Below, piece after piece: positions 1 to 5,560 of a stretch of DNA of 6,052 nucleotides; position 1 is the stretch's first letter; each line of letters opens with the position of its first letter. The position numbers and the translations under genes were made by a program. Source of the stretch: an uncultured Dokdonia sp. (lineage in GTDB: Bacteria; Bacteroidota; Bacteroidia; Flavobacteriales; Flavobacteriaceae); NCBI GenBank assembly GCA_937124495.1, contig CAKZKZ010000585.1, positions 1 through 6,052 of the forward strand, given 5' to 3'. Under the pieces are notes generated by a model. The model had not been told where the DNA came from and ran no database searches. It worked only from the letters and a program-made list of their open reading frames with translations.

Positions 1-487
1 AGTCAAAAGTATCTAATATTTGTTGATTCTTAACTGTGTGTAAATCTTTATCTATTTTATATGCAAGAGTCCATGAAATATTGGTTTTTAATAACCTATT
101 CCCTTCTTCTTCAATGAGTTTTAAGTTTTTTCCGTTTGTTGGTAACTCAAGTATTTTACAAACTTCAGCCATAGAAGTATTAAAAGGATCTGTAGGTTTA
201 TTTCTTAATTCCCATATCCTAACTAAAGCTAAGTAAACATCATACGTTCTAGTAGTGTAACCTTGGTGTGCTGTTGAAGGTTCAACCCGGATTGAAGCAA
301 TCCCTACCTCTTCATTAGGTAAAGTTATCTCCCACTCCTTCCCTCTAGGTTGATTTAATCCTGGTGTCTTGGGGTGAGGAAATAAAAAATCAGACCATTT
401 TTCTAAATTTTGTTCAGGTCTAATTATTTCTTGTAATTTGCTTTCTGAAAGTAAGGAAAGTTGTTTTGTTTTTTTATCTTTATTCAA
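1..487 (-). CDS. Probable plasmid replication initiator (Rep), N-terminal part, runs off the window
   Basis: The minus-strand frame is open from a TTG at 487 to the window edge (about 162 residues) and begins LNKDKKTKQLSLLSES. It continues with FLFPHPKTPGLNQPRGKEW, TTRTYDVYLALVRIWELRNK and SMAEVCKILELP. The middle and last stretches look like the first winged-helix region of plasmid Rep/RepA-type initiators, which bind iterons and open the origin. The call rests on this resemblance and on position: three iterons lie just upstream, and ParA/RHH-type partition genes point the same way. The exact Rep family is not certain. The start is odd. Under the standard code, only TTG (487) or non-standard codons lie between the upstream in-frame TGA (499-497) and the conserved body. 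Read with UGA = Gly, the frame extends to an ATG at 514 (MSFDK-G-QITLNKDKK). No clear Shine-Dalgarno sequence precedes either start. The C-terminus, including the second DNA-binding domain expected for such initiators, is outside the window. Confidence 0.66.
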   Translation of the reverse strand, partial: MNKDKKTKQLSLLSESKLQEIIRPEQNLEKWSDFLFPHPKTPGLNQPRGKEWEITLPNEEVGIASIRVEPSTAHQGYTTRTYDVYLALVRIWELRNKPTDPFNTSMAEVCKILELPTNGKNLKLIEEEGNRLLKTNISWTLAYKIDKDLHTVKNQQILDTFD

Positions 488-540
488 CGTTATTTGTCAC
501 TTATCGAAAGACATAAAATAAGAATTATTGATTAATACGC

Positions 541-629
541 TTTTACACAAAGGGTCGAAGCATTGCTTTTGTATACTGACATAAAGGGTCGAAGTACCAC
601 AAGAATTATTTTTACACAAAGGGTCTAAG
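541..629. repeat. Three iterons upstream of rep (probable origin/operator)
   Basis: Three direct repeats share the core ACA(C/T)AAAGGGTC(G/T)AAG at 545-560, 579-594 and 614-629, with start-to-start spacing of 34 and 35 bp. Copies 1 and 3 are longer matches (20 bp at 541-560 and 610-629, one difference). Their left ends, TTTTACACA, are one base from the DnaA-box consensus TTATNCACA. Very AT-rich DNA flanks the array. Regularly spaced iterons next to a rep gene are the usual Rep binding sites for origin activation, copy control or rep autorepression. Origin function is inferred from this arrangement. Confidence 0.72.
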
Positions 630-662
630 TTAATTATATTGAAAAATAACGATTTTCAAAAA

Positions 663-693
663 AATTAACTCCCTCCCCTCTTTTTAGTTAATT
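663..693 (-). terminator. Possible terminator after the parA-RHH operon
   Basis: AATTAACT (663-670) and AGTTAATT (686-693) form a perfect 8-bp inverted repeat around a 15-base loop. On the minus strand the hairpin begins at the stop codon of the 692-940 gene and is followed by a run of T (AGTTAATTTTTTT), as in an intrinsic terminator. The stem is entirely weak apart from two G-C pairs, so strength is doubtful. The sequence AGTTAATTATATT also occurs as a direct repeat at 628-640 and 686-698, so the region may instead belong to the origin. Confidence 0.35.
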
Positions 694-940
694 ATATTTT
701 CTTCCCTTCTTTGATTACTCTTAATATAACTTCTCTTAACCCGTCCGATTCTGATTTTCTACCTATTAAATCTAAAAAAGAATTTTTTTCTTCTTCAGTT
801 AAATATGATGAAATTCTTTTAGTTCTCATAGACGCTTCAGCTTTCTTTTTAAGTGTTTTAGCAGGTGTTAAATCTGCTTTTACTTCAGAAACCTTATTCA
901 TCTTTGCTTTCATTTTTTCTAATTTATTATCAGCAGTCAT
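692..940 (-). CDS. Small ribbon-helix-helix-like protein, probable partition adaptor (ParG/ParB-like)
   Basis: This is an 82-residue protein. Residues 1-35 are lysine-rich and probably flexible (LEKMKAKMNKVSEVKADL). The C-terminal half reads RTKRISSYLTEEEKNSFLDL and then REVILRVIKEG, which fits a short beta strand followed by two helices as in MetJ/Arc ribbon-helix-helix DNA-binding proteins. A basic mobile tail plus an RHH domain is the layout of ParG-type centromere-binding proteins, which dimerise, bind short repeated boxes and stimulate a ParA ATPase. The gene lies 9 bp downstream of the ParA-like gene on the same strand, so the two are very likely co-transcribed. It ends in TAA and only a weak ribosome site is visible. 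The fold is inferred from pattern, and a repressor or antitoxin-like role remains possible. Confidence 0.68.
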   Translation of the reverse strand: MTADNKLEKMKAKMNKVSEVKADLTPAKTLKKKAEASMRTKRISSYLTEEEKNSFLDLIGRKSESDGLREVILRVIKEGKKI

Positions 941-949
941 AATATTGTC

Positions 950-1567
950 TTAAATGGTAATGTTTAAAGTAGAGAATAATTCTTTAAATTGAGGAATTAT
1001 TGTTTTGTTCAGCCTTGTAGCGTCACCTTTATTAGCTTCAGCAACTTCAAACACTGTTTGGTTATCATTTGCTAAGCGTCTTATATATTTAGAGTGGTTA
1101 ATCTCAAGCACTTTGATTTTTTTAAAATGAGGATTGAACTTCAACGCTGTTCTGATTCTTTTAGCGTCTGCGGTATCAGTATTATTAATAACTAATATAA
1201 TATTACTGTTAACCTCTATAAGAGTATTAAGGTTTTTAACCGTTAATTCTAACTCTGAATCTGATTGATAAGATAAAGGTACAATAATCATATCTACAGC
1301 TTCAGCTATAACCATTAATCTATCATCCGGCTTTCCACCAAAATCAAAAATAATGTTTCCGCTAAAGTCCATATCAATATCAGTACCATTTGGAAAATGA
1401 AATAATTCATCTTCTTTTACATTTTCCACTAGATCAATTGAAGCATTTTCTAAATCATTTGTAACGTATTTAAAAGGTTCTTTTGATGTCTTATATATAT
1501 TATAAGCTATCGTTGTCTTCCCCATTCTACCCAAGTTACCGTTATTAATAAGTATAGATTTACTCAT
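950..1567 (-). CDS. ParA-like partition ATPase with a divergent Walker A
   Basis: This is a 205-residue P-loop ATPase, at the short end for plasmid ParA/ParF proteins. The nucleotide loop is GNLGRMGKTT (residues 10-19). Walker B is IIFDFGG (72-78, with D75), followed by VDMIIVPLSYQSDSELELTV (91-110), the usual ParA/MinD 'D-x-vivP' segment. Compared with the classical KGGxGKTT loop, the first signature lysine is replaced by Leu12 and the second glycine by Arg14. A ParA-family ATPase with an RHH partner would segregate plasmid copies over the nucleoid. A good ribosome site (AAAGGAAAAG) precedes the ATG at 1567. The GACTA-box cluster upstream and the RHH gene downstream support a partition cassette. 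ATPase family membership is well supported. Partition rather than another MinD/StbB-like task is inferred from context. The gene ends in TAA and contains no TGA in frame. Confidence 0.78.
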   Translation of the reverse strand: MSKSILINNGNLGRMGKTTIAYNIYKTSKEPFKYVTNDLENASIDLVENVKEDELFHFPNGTDIDMDFSGNIIFDFGGKPDDRLMVIAEAVDMIIVPLSYQSDSELELTVKNLNTLIEVNSNIILVINNTDTADAKRIRTALKFNPHFKKIKVLEINHSKYIRRLANDNQTVFEVAEANKGDATRLNKTIIPQFKELFSTLNITI

Positions 1568-1589
1568 GACTTTTCCTTTAAAAAATAAA

Positions 1590-1746
1590 TAGACTAGTAG
1601 GTTATTAGTCTATTAGTCCAGTAAGTCAAAAGACTACTAGACTAGTGATGTGTTGATTATATCGACTAATAATAAGAAAGCAAAACTTATTTAGACTAAT
1701 AGGTTATTAGTCTACCGACTCAGTGACCCACTAGTCTAGTGGACTA
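1590..1746. repeat. Clustered GACTA/TAGTC boxes, probable centromere (parS) and operator
   Basis: I count ten perfect GACTA or TAGTC pentamers, starting at 1592, 1606, 1614, 1632, 1640, 1664, 1694, 1708, 1732 and 1742, plus near matches. They occur in both orientations within about 155 bp. Higher-order structure is present. A 10+3+10 inverted repeat, TAGACTAATA-GGT-TATTAGTCTA (1692-1714), recurs with one change at 1590-1612, 102 bp away. A second palindrome, CCACTAG-T-CTAGTGG, lies at 1728-1742. Arrays of short boxes immediately upstream of a parA gene are typical binding sites for RHH partition proteins, serving as both centromere and operator. The role is inferred, but the repeats are directly visible. 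Confidence 0.72.
1656..1683 (-). promoter_or_regulatory. Probable promoter of the parA-RHH operon
   Basis: On the minus strand, TTGCTT (1683-1678) and a perfect TATAAT (1661-1656) are separated by 16 bp. The start of transcription would fall near 1649, giving a leader of about 80 bases before the ATG at 1567. The promoter sits in the middle of the GACTA boxes, with boxes at 1664 in the spacer and 1640 just downstream. Binding by the RHH protein would therefore be expected to repress its own operon. A second possible -35 (TTGACT) lies closer to the gene but has a poorer -10. Confidence 0.5.
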
Positions 1747-1973
1747 CCAGGCTAATTTATTGTAGGTCTTTTAAAGCGCCTCGTTAAAATGTTTTGTTCT
1801 GAGGTTACGAAGGAAAAAATATTTTGATGAGGAAAAAAAGGGGGGGGAAGAGGTATAAATAATTAATATTATGTGTACTTTTTTAGAAAAAAATAAGTTT
1901 AAAATTATTTGTTTGATATGATTATCTCTTACATAAATAATAATTAAATTCATATATATTAAAGGTGTATTAA
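1747..1973. other. Intergenic region between the centromere-like repeats and the R-M operon
   Basis: No convincing gene is seen here. The region contains an A7-G8 homopolymer block (1833-1847) and very AT-rich sequence with a possible promoter for the R-M genes (1913-1941). It also has a weak XerC/XerD-like arrangement at 1852-1879, discussed under findings. A minus-strand open frame overlapping the start of the 1974 gene is low complexity and not credible as a gene. Confidence 0.5.
1913..1941 (+). promoter_or_regulatory. Possible promoter of the R-M operon
   Basis: TTGATA (1913-1918) and AATAAT (1936-1941) each match the sigma70 consensus at five of six positions and are separated by 17 bp. 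Transcription would start near 1948, about 26 bases before the ATG at 1974. The ribosome site AAAGGTG (1961-1967) lies in the leader. In sequence this AT-rich, such matches arise easily by chance, so the call is tentative. Confidence 0.38.
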
Positions 1974-3893
1974 ATGGCAAAGAAGGAAGCTAAAACTGAT
2001 TTTTGGGTACATGGCTTATTAAAAGAAGCAGGGATTGAATTAGAGCCTCAAGGGAGCTCAATAATTGAGATTAATAAAGCATTAAAAACAGCGTCTAAAA
2101 ATGGTTCTGGTAATGTTGGCTTTCCTGAGTTTGTTGGTGTAGTAAAGGATTTTATCTTAGTTATTGAGAATAAAGCGGACTTATCTAACCATATAAAATT
2201 AAATAAAAAAGGAGTTATTAGTTCGACCCCTAAAGATACTAAAGGCTATGCTGTTAATGGCGCTTTATTTTACGGTCAACACTTAGCTAAAAACACATCC
2301 TATAAAAAAGTAATCGCTTTTGGTATTTCAGGCGATGAAAAGAAACATCAAATTAGCCCTGTTTACATTGATGAAACTGAATATTATAGGGAGCTTTCTG
2401 ATGTTGAATCATTTGTATCATTTACTGAAAAAAATATTGATGAATATTATACGAAAGAGGTTCTTGAAGAAAAGACAGATCAAGACAAAGAGCTTTATGA
2501 AATTCTTAAAGATGCAGCAGAACTCCACGAAGACTTAAGAAATTATGGTAATTTAAAGGATATTGATAAACCTTTAATTGTTTCTGGGATATTACTTGCA
2601 CTAAGAGAAGCAGAATCAAGAAATTTTTCTATTGAAGATCTTACTGGTGACGACATCATTACAGATGGGGAAAGAATTTATAATGCTATAGAATCGAATT
2701 TAAAGCGTTCTCGAGTCTCACCTGAGGTTAAAAGGGATAAAATTTTAAGCCAATTTTCAATCATAAAAGATACTCATATTCTTAACGAATTAAATAAAAA
2801 CTTAAATAAGACACCTTTAAAACATTTTACTGAATTTTTACATGAAAAAATTTATAAAACTATCAAATATACAAGTTCTTCAGAAGATTACTTAGGGAGG
2901 TTCTATGGTGAATTCATGTCATATTCTGGTGGGGATGGTCAAACACTAGGCATTGTTCTTACTCCAAAACATATCACAGATCTATTTTGTGATCTGGTGG
3001 ATATAAAACCTGATGATATCGTTCTAGATCCTTGCGCTGGAACAGCTGGTTTTCTAATATCTGCCATGCATCATATGTTATCTCAAACAGATGATGAAAA
3101 TCAGAAAAAGAATATAAGACAGAAACAATTACATGGTTTTGAGCTACAACCTTATATGTTTACTATCGCAACAACCAATATGATTTTAAGGGGAGATGGT
3201 AAGAGTAATTTAATCAATCACGATTTTTTAAATGAAGATTCAGGTAAATTACAATTAAAAGAAGCTTCTGTTGGTATGATGAACCCCCCATATTCTCAAG
3301 GTTCAACAAAAAACCCCGGTTTATATGAAATAGCATTTACAGAGCATCTACTTGATTCATTAACAGAAGGTGGGCGTGTAGTGGTAATTGTTCCTCAATC
3401 ATCTGTTACAGGGAAATCCAAAGAAGAAAAATCCATTAAGAAAAATATACTTAAAAACCATACTCTAGAAGGTGTTATTACTTTAAATAAAGACACTTTT
3501 TACGGTGTGGGCACAATGCCTTGTATTGCTATATTTACAGCAGGAGAACCACATCCTAAAGGGAAAGAGTGTAAATTTATTGATTTTCGCAACGATGGTT
3601 TTAAAGTTAGTCCACATATAGGGTTAATTGAAACAGAACAGGCTAAGGATAAAAAACAACATTTGCTTGATGTATGGTTTAATAGGATAGGTGAAGAAAC
3701 AAAATTTTGTGTTAATACAACTATTGAATCTACAGATGAGTGGCTGCATAGTTTTTATTATTTCAACGATGAAATACCAACAGAAGAACAGTTTGAAAAG
3801 TGTGTCGGAGATTATCTAACTTTTGAATTTTCTATGATAATGCAAGATCGAGGTTATTTATTTAACACTCCAGAGACAGGGGAGGATGATTAA
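1974..3893 (+). CDS. BcgI-like restriction-modification subunit: PD-(D/E)XK nuclease fused to N6-adenine methyltransferase
   Basis: This is a 639-residue two-activity protein. The N-terminal region resembles a PD-(D/E)XK nuclease: PE at 51-52, then DFILVIENKAD with E65-N-K67 as the ExK pair, then TKGYAVNGALFYG (89-101) and KKVIAFGISG (111-120). The region from about 170 to 325 is helical and resembles the N-terminal part of HsdM. The methyltransferase core follows, with SAM-binding motif I LDPCAGTAGFL (351-361) and catalytic motif IV NPPYSQG (437-443), typical of gamma-class N6-adenine enzymes. Length and order match type IIB/IIG BcgI-like A subunits, which methylate and cut under direction of a separate S subunit. 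Such a subunit follows directly, overlapping by one base (TAATG). The ATG at 1974 has an upstream AAAGGTG and an adjoining in-frame TAA, so the start is secure. All 46 glycines (my count) are GGN-coded, there is no in-frame TGA, and CGA arginines occur (residues 247 and 626). An HsdM-only role is less likely because of the nuclease region. Confidence 0.88.
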   Translation: MAKKEAKTDFWVHGLLKEAGIELEPQGSSIIEINKALKTASKNGSGNVGFPEFVGVVKDFILVIENKADLSNHIKLNKKGVISSTPKDTKGYAVNGALFYGQHLAKNTSYKKVIAFGISGDEKKHQISPVYIDETEYYRELSDVESFVSFTEKNIDEYYTKEVLEEKTDQDKELYEILKDAAELHEDLRNYGNLKDIDKPLIVSGILLALREAESRNFSIEDLTGDDIITDGERIYNAIESNLKRSRVSPEVKRDKILSQFSIIKDTHILNELNKNLNKTPLKHFTEFLHEKIYKTIKYTSSSEDYLGRFYGEFMSYSGGDGQTLGIVLTPKHITDLFCDLVDIKPDDIVLDPCAGTAGFLISAMHHMLSQTDDENQKKNIRQKQLHGFELQPYMFTIATTNMILRGDGKSNLINHDFLNEDSGKLQLKEASVGMMNPPYSQGSTKNPGLYEIAFTEHLLDSLTEGGRVVVIVPQSSVTGKSKEEKSIKKNILKNHTLEGVITLNKDTFYGVGTMPCIAIFTAGEPHPKGKECKFIDFRNDGFKVSPHIGLIETEQAKDKKQHLLDVWFNRIGEETKFCVNTTIESTDEWLHSFYYFNDEIPTEEQFEKCVGDYLTFEFSMIMQDRGYLFNTPETGEDD

Positions 3894-4426
3894 TGTTGTT
3901 AAGTGATAAAGAGTGGGGTGAATATTTTATTGGAGGTGAAGAGGGTTTTTTTGATATATCATCTTCTTCAAGCGGTATTGATAAAAATAAACTCAGTAAT
4001 ATTTCTGATGATGATAGTAATACACTTCCATATGTAACACGGACTGATATTGATAATGGAATTAATAGGTTTATACATAAAAAACAAAATGATAAATATA
4101 AATTAGATGAAGGTAACGTCATTACTATAGGTCTAGATACTCAGACTGTATTTTTTCAGCCTCATCAATTTTATACAGGGCAAAATGTTCAGATATTAAG
4201 ACATGAACGACTGAATAAACATAATGCTCTTTTTTTAATTCCATTGTTAAAAGTACAAATGGAAAAATTTAATTGGGGTGGTAATGGTGCTACTTTAGGT
4301 CGATTATTTAGAACAAGGATTATGTTACCTGTTCATAATGGTGAAGTAGATTGGGTTTTTATGGAAAACTATATAAAAAATATCAAGGAAAAAAAGAGTA
4401 AAAAGTATTTTAAACAACAAGTGTAA
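3893..4426 (+). CDS. Half-length DNA specificity (S) subunit with a single target-recognition domain
   Basis: This is a 177-residue protein. It shows type I/IIB specificity-subunit features: an N-terminal KEWGEYFIGG...FFDI segment, LPYVTRTDIDNGINRF (about residues 44-59), a central region with KLDEGNVITIGLDTQTVFFQ, and a conserved terminal RLFRTRIMLPV...EVDWVFMENYIK helix. S subunits choose the DNA target for their methyltransferase or nuclease partner. Full-length ones, including BcgI-type B subunits, carry two recognition domains in roughly 340-400 residues. This one has a single domain and one helical spacer, so it would be expected to act as a dimer and read a symmetric, bipartite site (inference from known half-S subunits). 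Its ATG overlaps the stop of the upstream gene (TAATG), and a strong GGAGG (3881-3885) lies 7 bases before it, indicating coupled translation. The low-complexity stretch SSSSSG (about residues 24-28) is unremarkable. The gene ends in TAA. Confidence 0.82.
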   Translation: MLLSDKEWGEYFIGGEEGFFDISSSSSGIDKNKLSNISDDDSNTLPYVTRTDIDNGINRFIHKKQNDKYKLDEGNVITIGLDTQTVFFQPHQFYTGQNVQILRHERLNKHNALFLIPLLKVQMEKFNWGGNGATLGRLFRTRIMLPVHNGEVDWVFMENYIKNIKEKKSKKYFKQQV

Positions 4427-4447
4427 TTTATTATTGTTTAATAATTA

Positions 4448-4479
4448 AAACCGCCGATAAAATATATTATCGACGGTTT
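4448..4479. terminator. Strong hairpin after the R-M operon: terminator, possibly a dif-like recombination site
   Basis: AAACCGCCGATAA (4448-4460) and TTATCGACGGTTT (4467-4479) form a 13-bp inverted repeat with one mismatch and a 6-base loop, AATATA. It lies 21 bp after the S-subunit stop. The right side runs into TTTATTTT and the left side is preceded by A-rich sequence, so it fits a bidirectional intrinsic terminator. The inner arrangement, 11 bp ending ATAA, 6 bp, then 11 bp starting TTAT (4450-4477), also has the 28-bp geometry of XerC/XerD dif sites. It stands just upstream of a Xer-like recombinase gene. The outer arm bases do not match dif well, so terminator is the first choice. Confidence 0.65.
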
Positions 4480-4482
4480 ATT

Positions 4483-4510
4483 TTGACTTAATTGTTTTGA
4501 TTTTTATAAT
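4483..4510 (+). promoter_or_regulatory. Promoter of the recombinase gene
   Basis: TTGACT (4483-4488, five of six) and a perfect TATAAT (4505-4510) are separated by 16 bp. The predicted transcript would start near 4517, giving a leader of about 25 bases before the ATG at 4542. The -35 begins four bases after the hairpin, so the recombinase has its own transcription start insulated from the R-M operon. If the hairpin is a recombination site, recombinase binding there could repress this promoter. Confidence 0.68.
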
Positions 4511-4541
4511 GGTTACAGTTAATACTATTTAAAAATCATCT

Positions 4542-5483
4542 ATGAATTTAATAAATAAATCTAACGAGCTAACAACAAGAAATAATCAAATTATTTCTAT
4601 TCCTGAAGAATCAGTGTGGTTATCTAATTTCATTTCGAAAGACACGAAAAGAACTTATAAAAACGCTGTGCTTAACTTTCTTCAGTTCTCAAATATTCAA
4701 AGCCTGGAAGAATTAAGAACGATTAACCAAAGTGATATTTTATCCTGGAGAGATGATTTAATAGATTCAGGTGCAAGTAATAGAACCGTTAATAATAGAA
4801 TGGCTTCGTTATCCTCACTTTTTAATCATCTCTGCGAAAAACAAATAGCTCCTATAAACCCCGTAAAGGGATTAAAACGACCTAAGGTTGATCAACGTAC
4901 TATTAAAACTCCTGCGTTAACTGTTGAGCAAGTAAGGACTATTCTTGATTCCCCAAATAAAAAAACGGTAAAAGGTTTAAGGGATTGGGCTTTATTACAC
5001 GTTTTGTTTTATACCGGGTGTCGAGAAGGAGCTATCCATAAACTAAAAGTAGGTGGATTTTATGAGCGTTCCGGGTATTTCGTTTTAGATATAAACGAAA
5101 AAGGAGACAAAGAAAATATTGTTGCTATTCATCATGAATTACAAGCCTCATTACGTGAATACTTAGCCAAAGTTGAACACTCTAAAGATATAAATGCTCC
5201 TATGTTTATAGGTGTAAAAAATAAATATGCTCGGTTACCTTTAGCGACTTCAAGTATTAGAGATATTTTTAAAAGTTACCTAAAAAAATGTAACATTCCA
5301 AACTATGAAAAGTATTCTGTGCATTCAGCTAGAGCAACTTTCATTACTGAGGCATTAAGAAATAATTGTCCGGTTGAGAATGTACAACAGACAGTTACAC
5401 ACGCTAATATAAGTACAACTTTAATGTACGATACCAGGAAGCAAGAGCCTAAGAATAGTGCGAGTTTTAAAGTAGATTTTTAA
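4542..5483 (+). CDS. XerC/D-like tyrosine recombinase/integrase
   Basis: This is a 313-residue site-specific recombinase with both usual domains. The N-terminal SAM-like core-binding domain covers about residues 20-110 (WLSNFISKDTKRTYKNAVLN, then NRTVNNRMASLSSLFNHL). The catalytic domain covers about 125-300. All active-site positions are visible: R161 in TGCREG, the beta-hairpin lysine in NEKGDKEN (186-192), H261 and R264 in HSARATF, H287 in THANIS, and the nucleophile Y296 in LMYDTR. The H287-Y296 spacing of 9 and the overall length match XerC/XerD and related mobile-element integrases. Such enzymes resolve plasmid multimers or move cassettes and islands. Context does not decide which, although a dif-like hairpin lies 64-92 bp upstream. 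The ATG has no obvious Shine-Dalgarno sequence. Catalytic R161 is encoded by CGA (5022-5024), which matters for the genetic-code question. There is no in-frame TGA and the stop is TAA. Confidence 0.9.
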   Translation: MNLINKSNELTTRNNQIISIPEESVWLSNFISKDTKRTYKNAVLNFLQFSNIQSLEELRTINQSDILSWRDDLIDSGASNRTVNNRMASLSSLFNHLCEKQIAPINPVKGLKRPKVDQRTIKTPALTVEQVRTILDSPNKKTVKGLRDWALLHVLFYTGCREGAIHKLKVGGFYERSGYFVLDINEKGDKENIVAIHHELQASLREYLAKVEHSKDINAPMFIGVKNKYARLPLATSSIRDIFKSYLKKCNIPNYEKYSVHSARATFITEALRNNCPVENVQQTVTHANISTTLMYDTRKQEPKNSASFKVDF

Positions 5484-5497
5484 TCTATTGTGAAACT

Positions 5498-5552
5498 ATT
5501 GAAATTACTTCAATTATAGTTATGTTTAGTAAGTAAAATATATATTTTAGTT
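5498..5552. repeat. Two inverted repeats between the recombinase and the recoded gene
   Basis: ATTGAA-ATTAC-TTCAAT (5498-5514) is a perfect 6+5+6 inverted repeat 14 bp after the recombinase stop. AAGTAAAATAT joined to ATATTTTAGTT (5531-5552) is a 22-bp palindrome with one mismatched pair, ending eight bases before the ATG at 5561. The first could be a weak terminator, but it lacks a T run. The second could be an operator or simply an AT-rich promoter region. No convincing ribosome-binding site is visible before 5561. Confidence 0.4.
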
Positions 5553-5560
5553 AAAAAAAC

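Noticed and set aside
36..236. Plus-strand open frame of 66 codons
   Set aside because: It is antisense to the rep frame, with no motif or ribosome site.
711..953. Plus-strand open frame of 80 codons
   Set aside because: It is the antisense shadow of the RHH-like gene at 692-940, with hydrophobic low-information sequence and no support.
1771..1980. Minus-strand open frame of 69 codons
   Set aside because: Low-complexity product from AT-rich intergenic DNA that overlaps the start of the R-M gene.
3862..4122. Minus-strand open frame of 86 codons, and the plus-strand frame at 2320-2538
   Set aside because: Both are alternative-frame shadows of the well-supported R-M and S-subunit genes.
4448..4479. 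Integron attC site or CRISPR repeat
   Set aside because: There are no paired RYYYAAC/GTTRRRY boxes and no repeat-spacer series. The neighbouring recombinase shows no integron-integrase-specific insertion that I can recognise.
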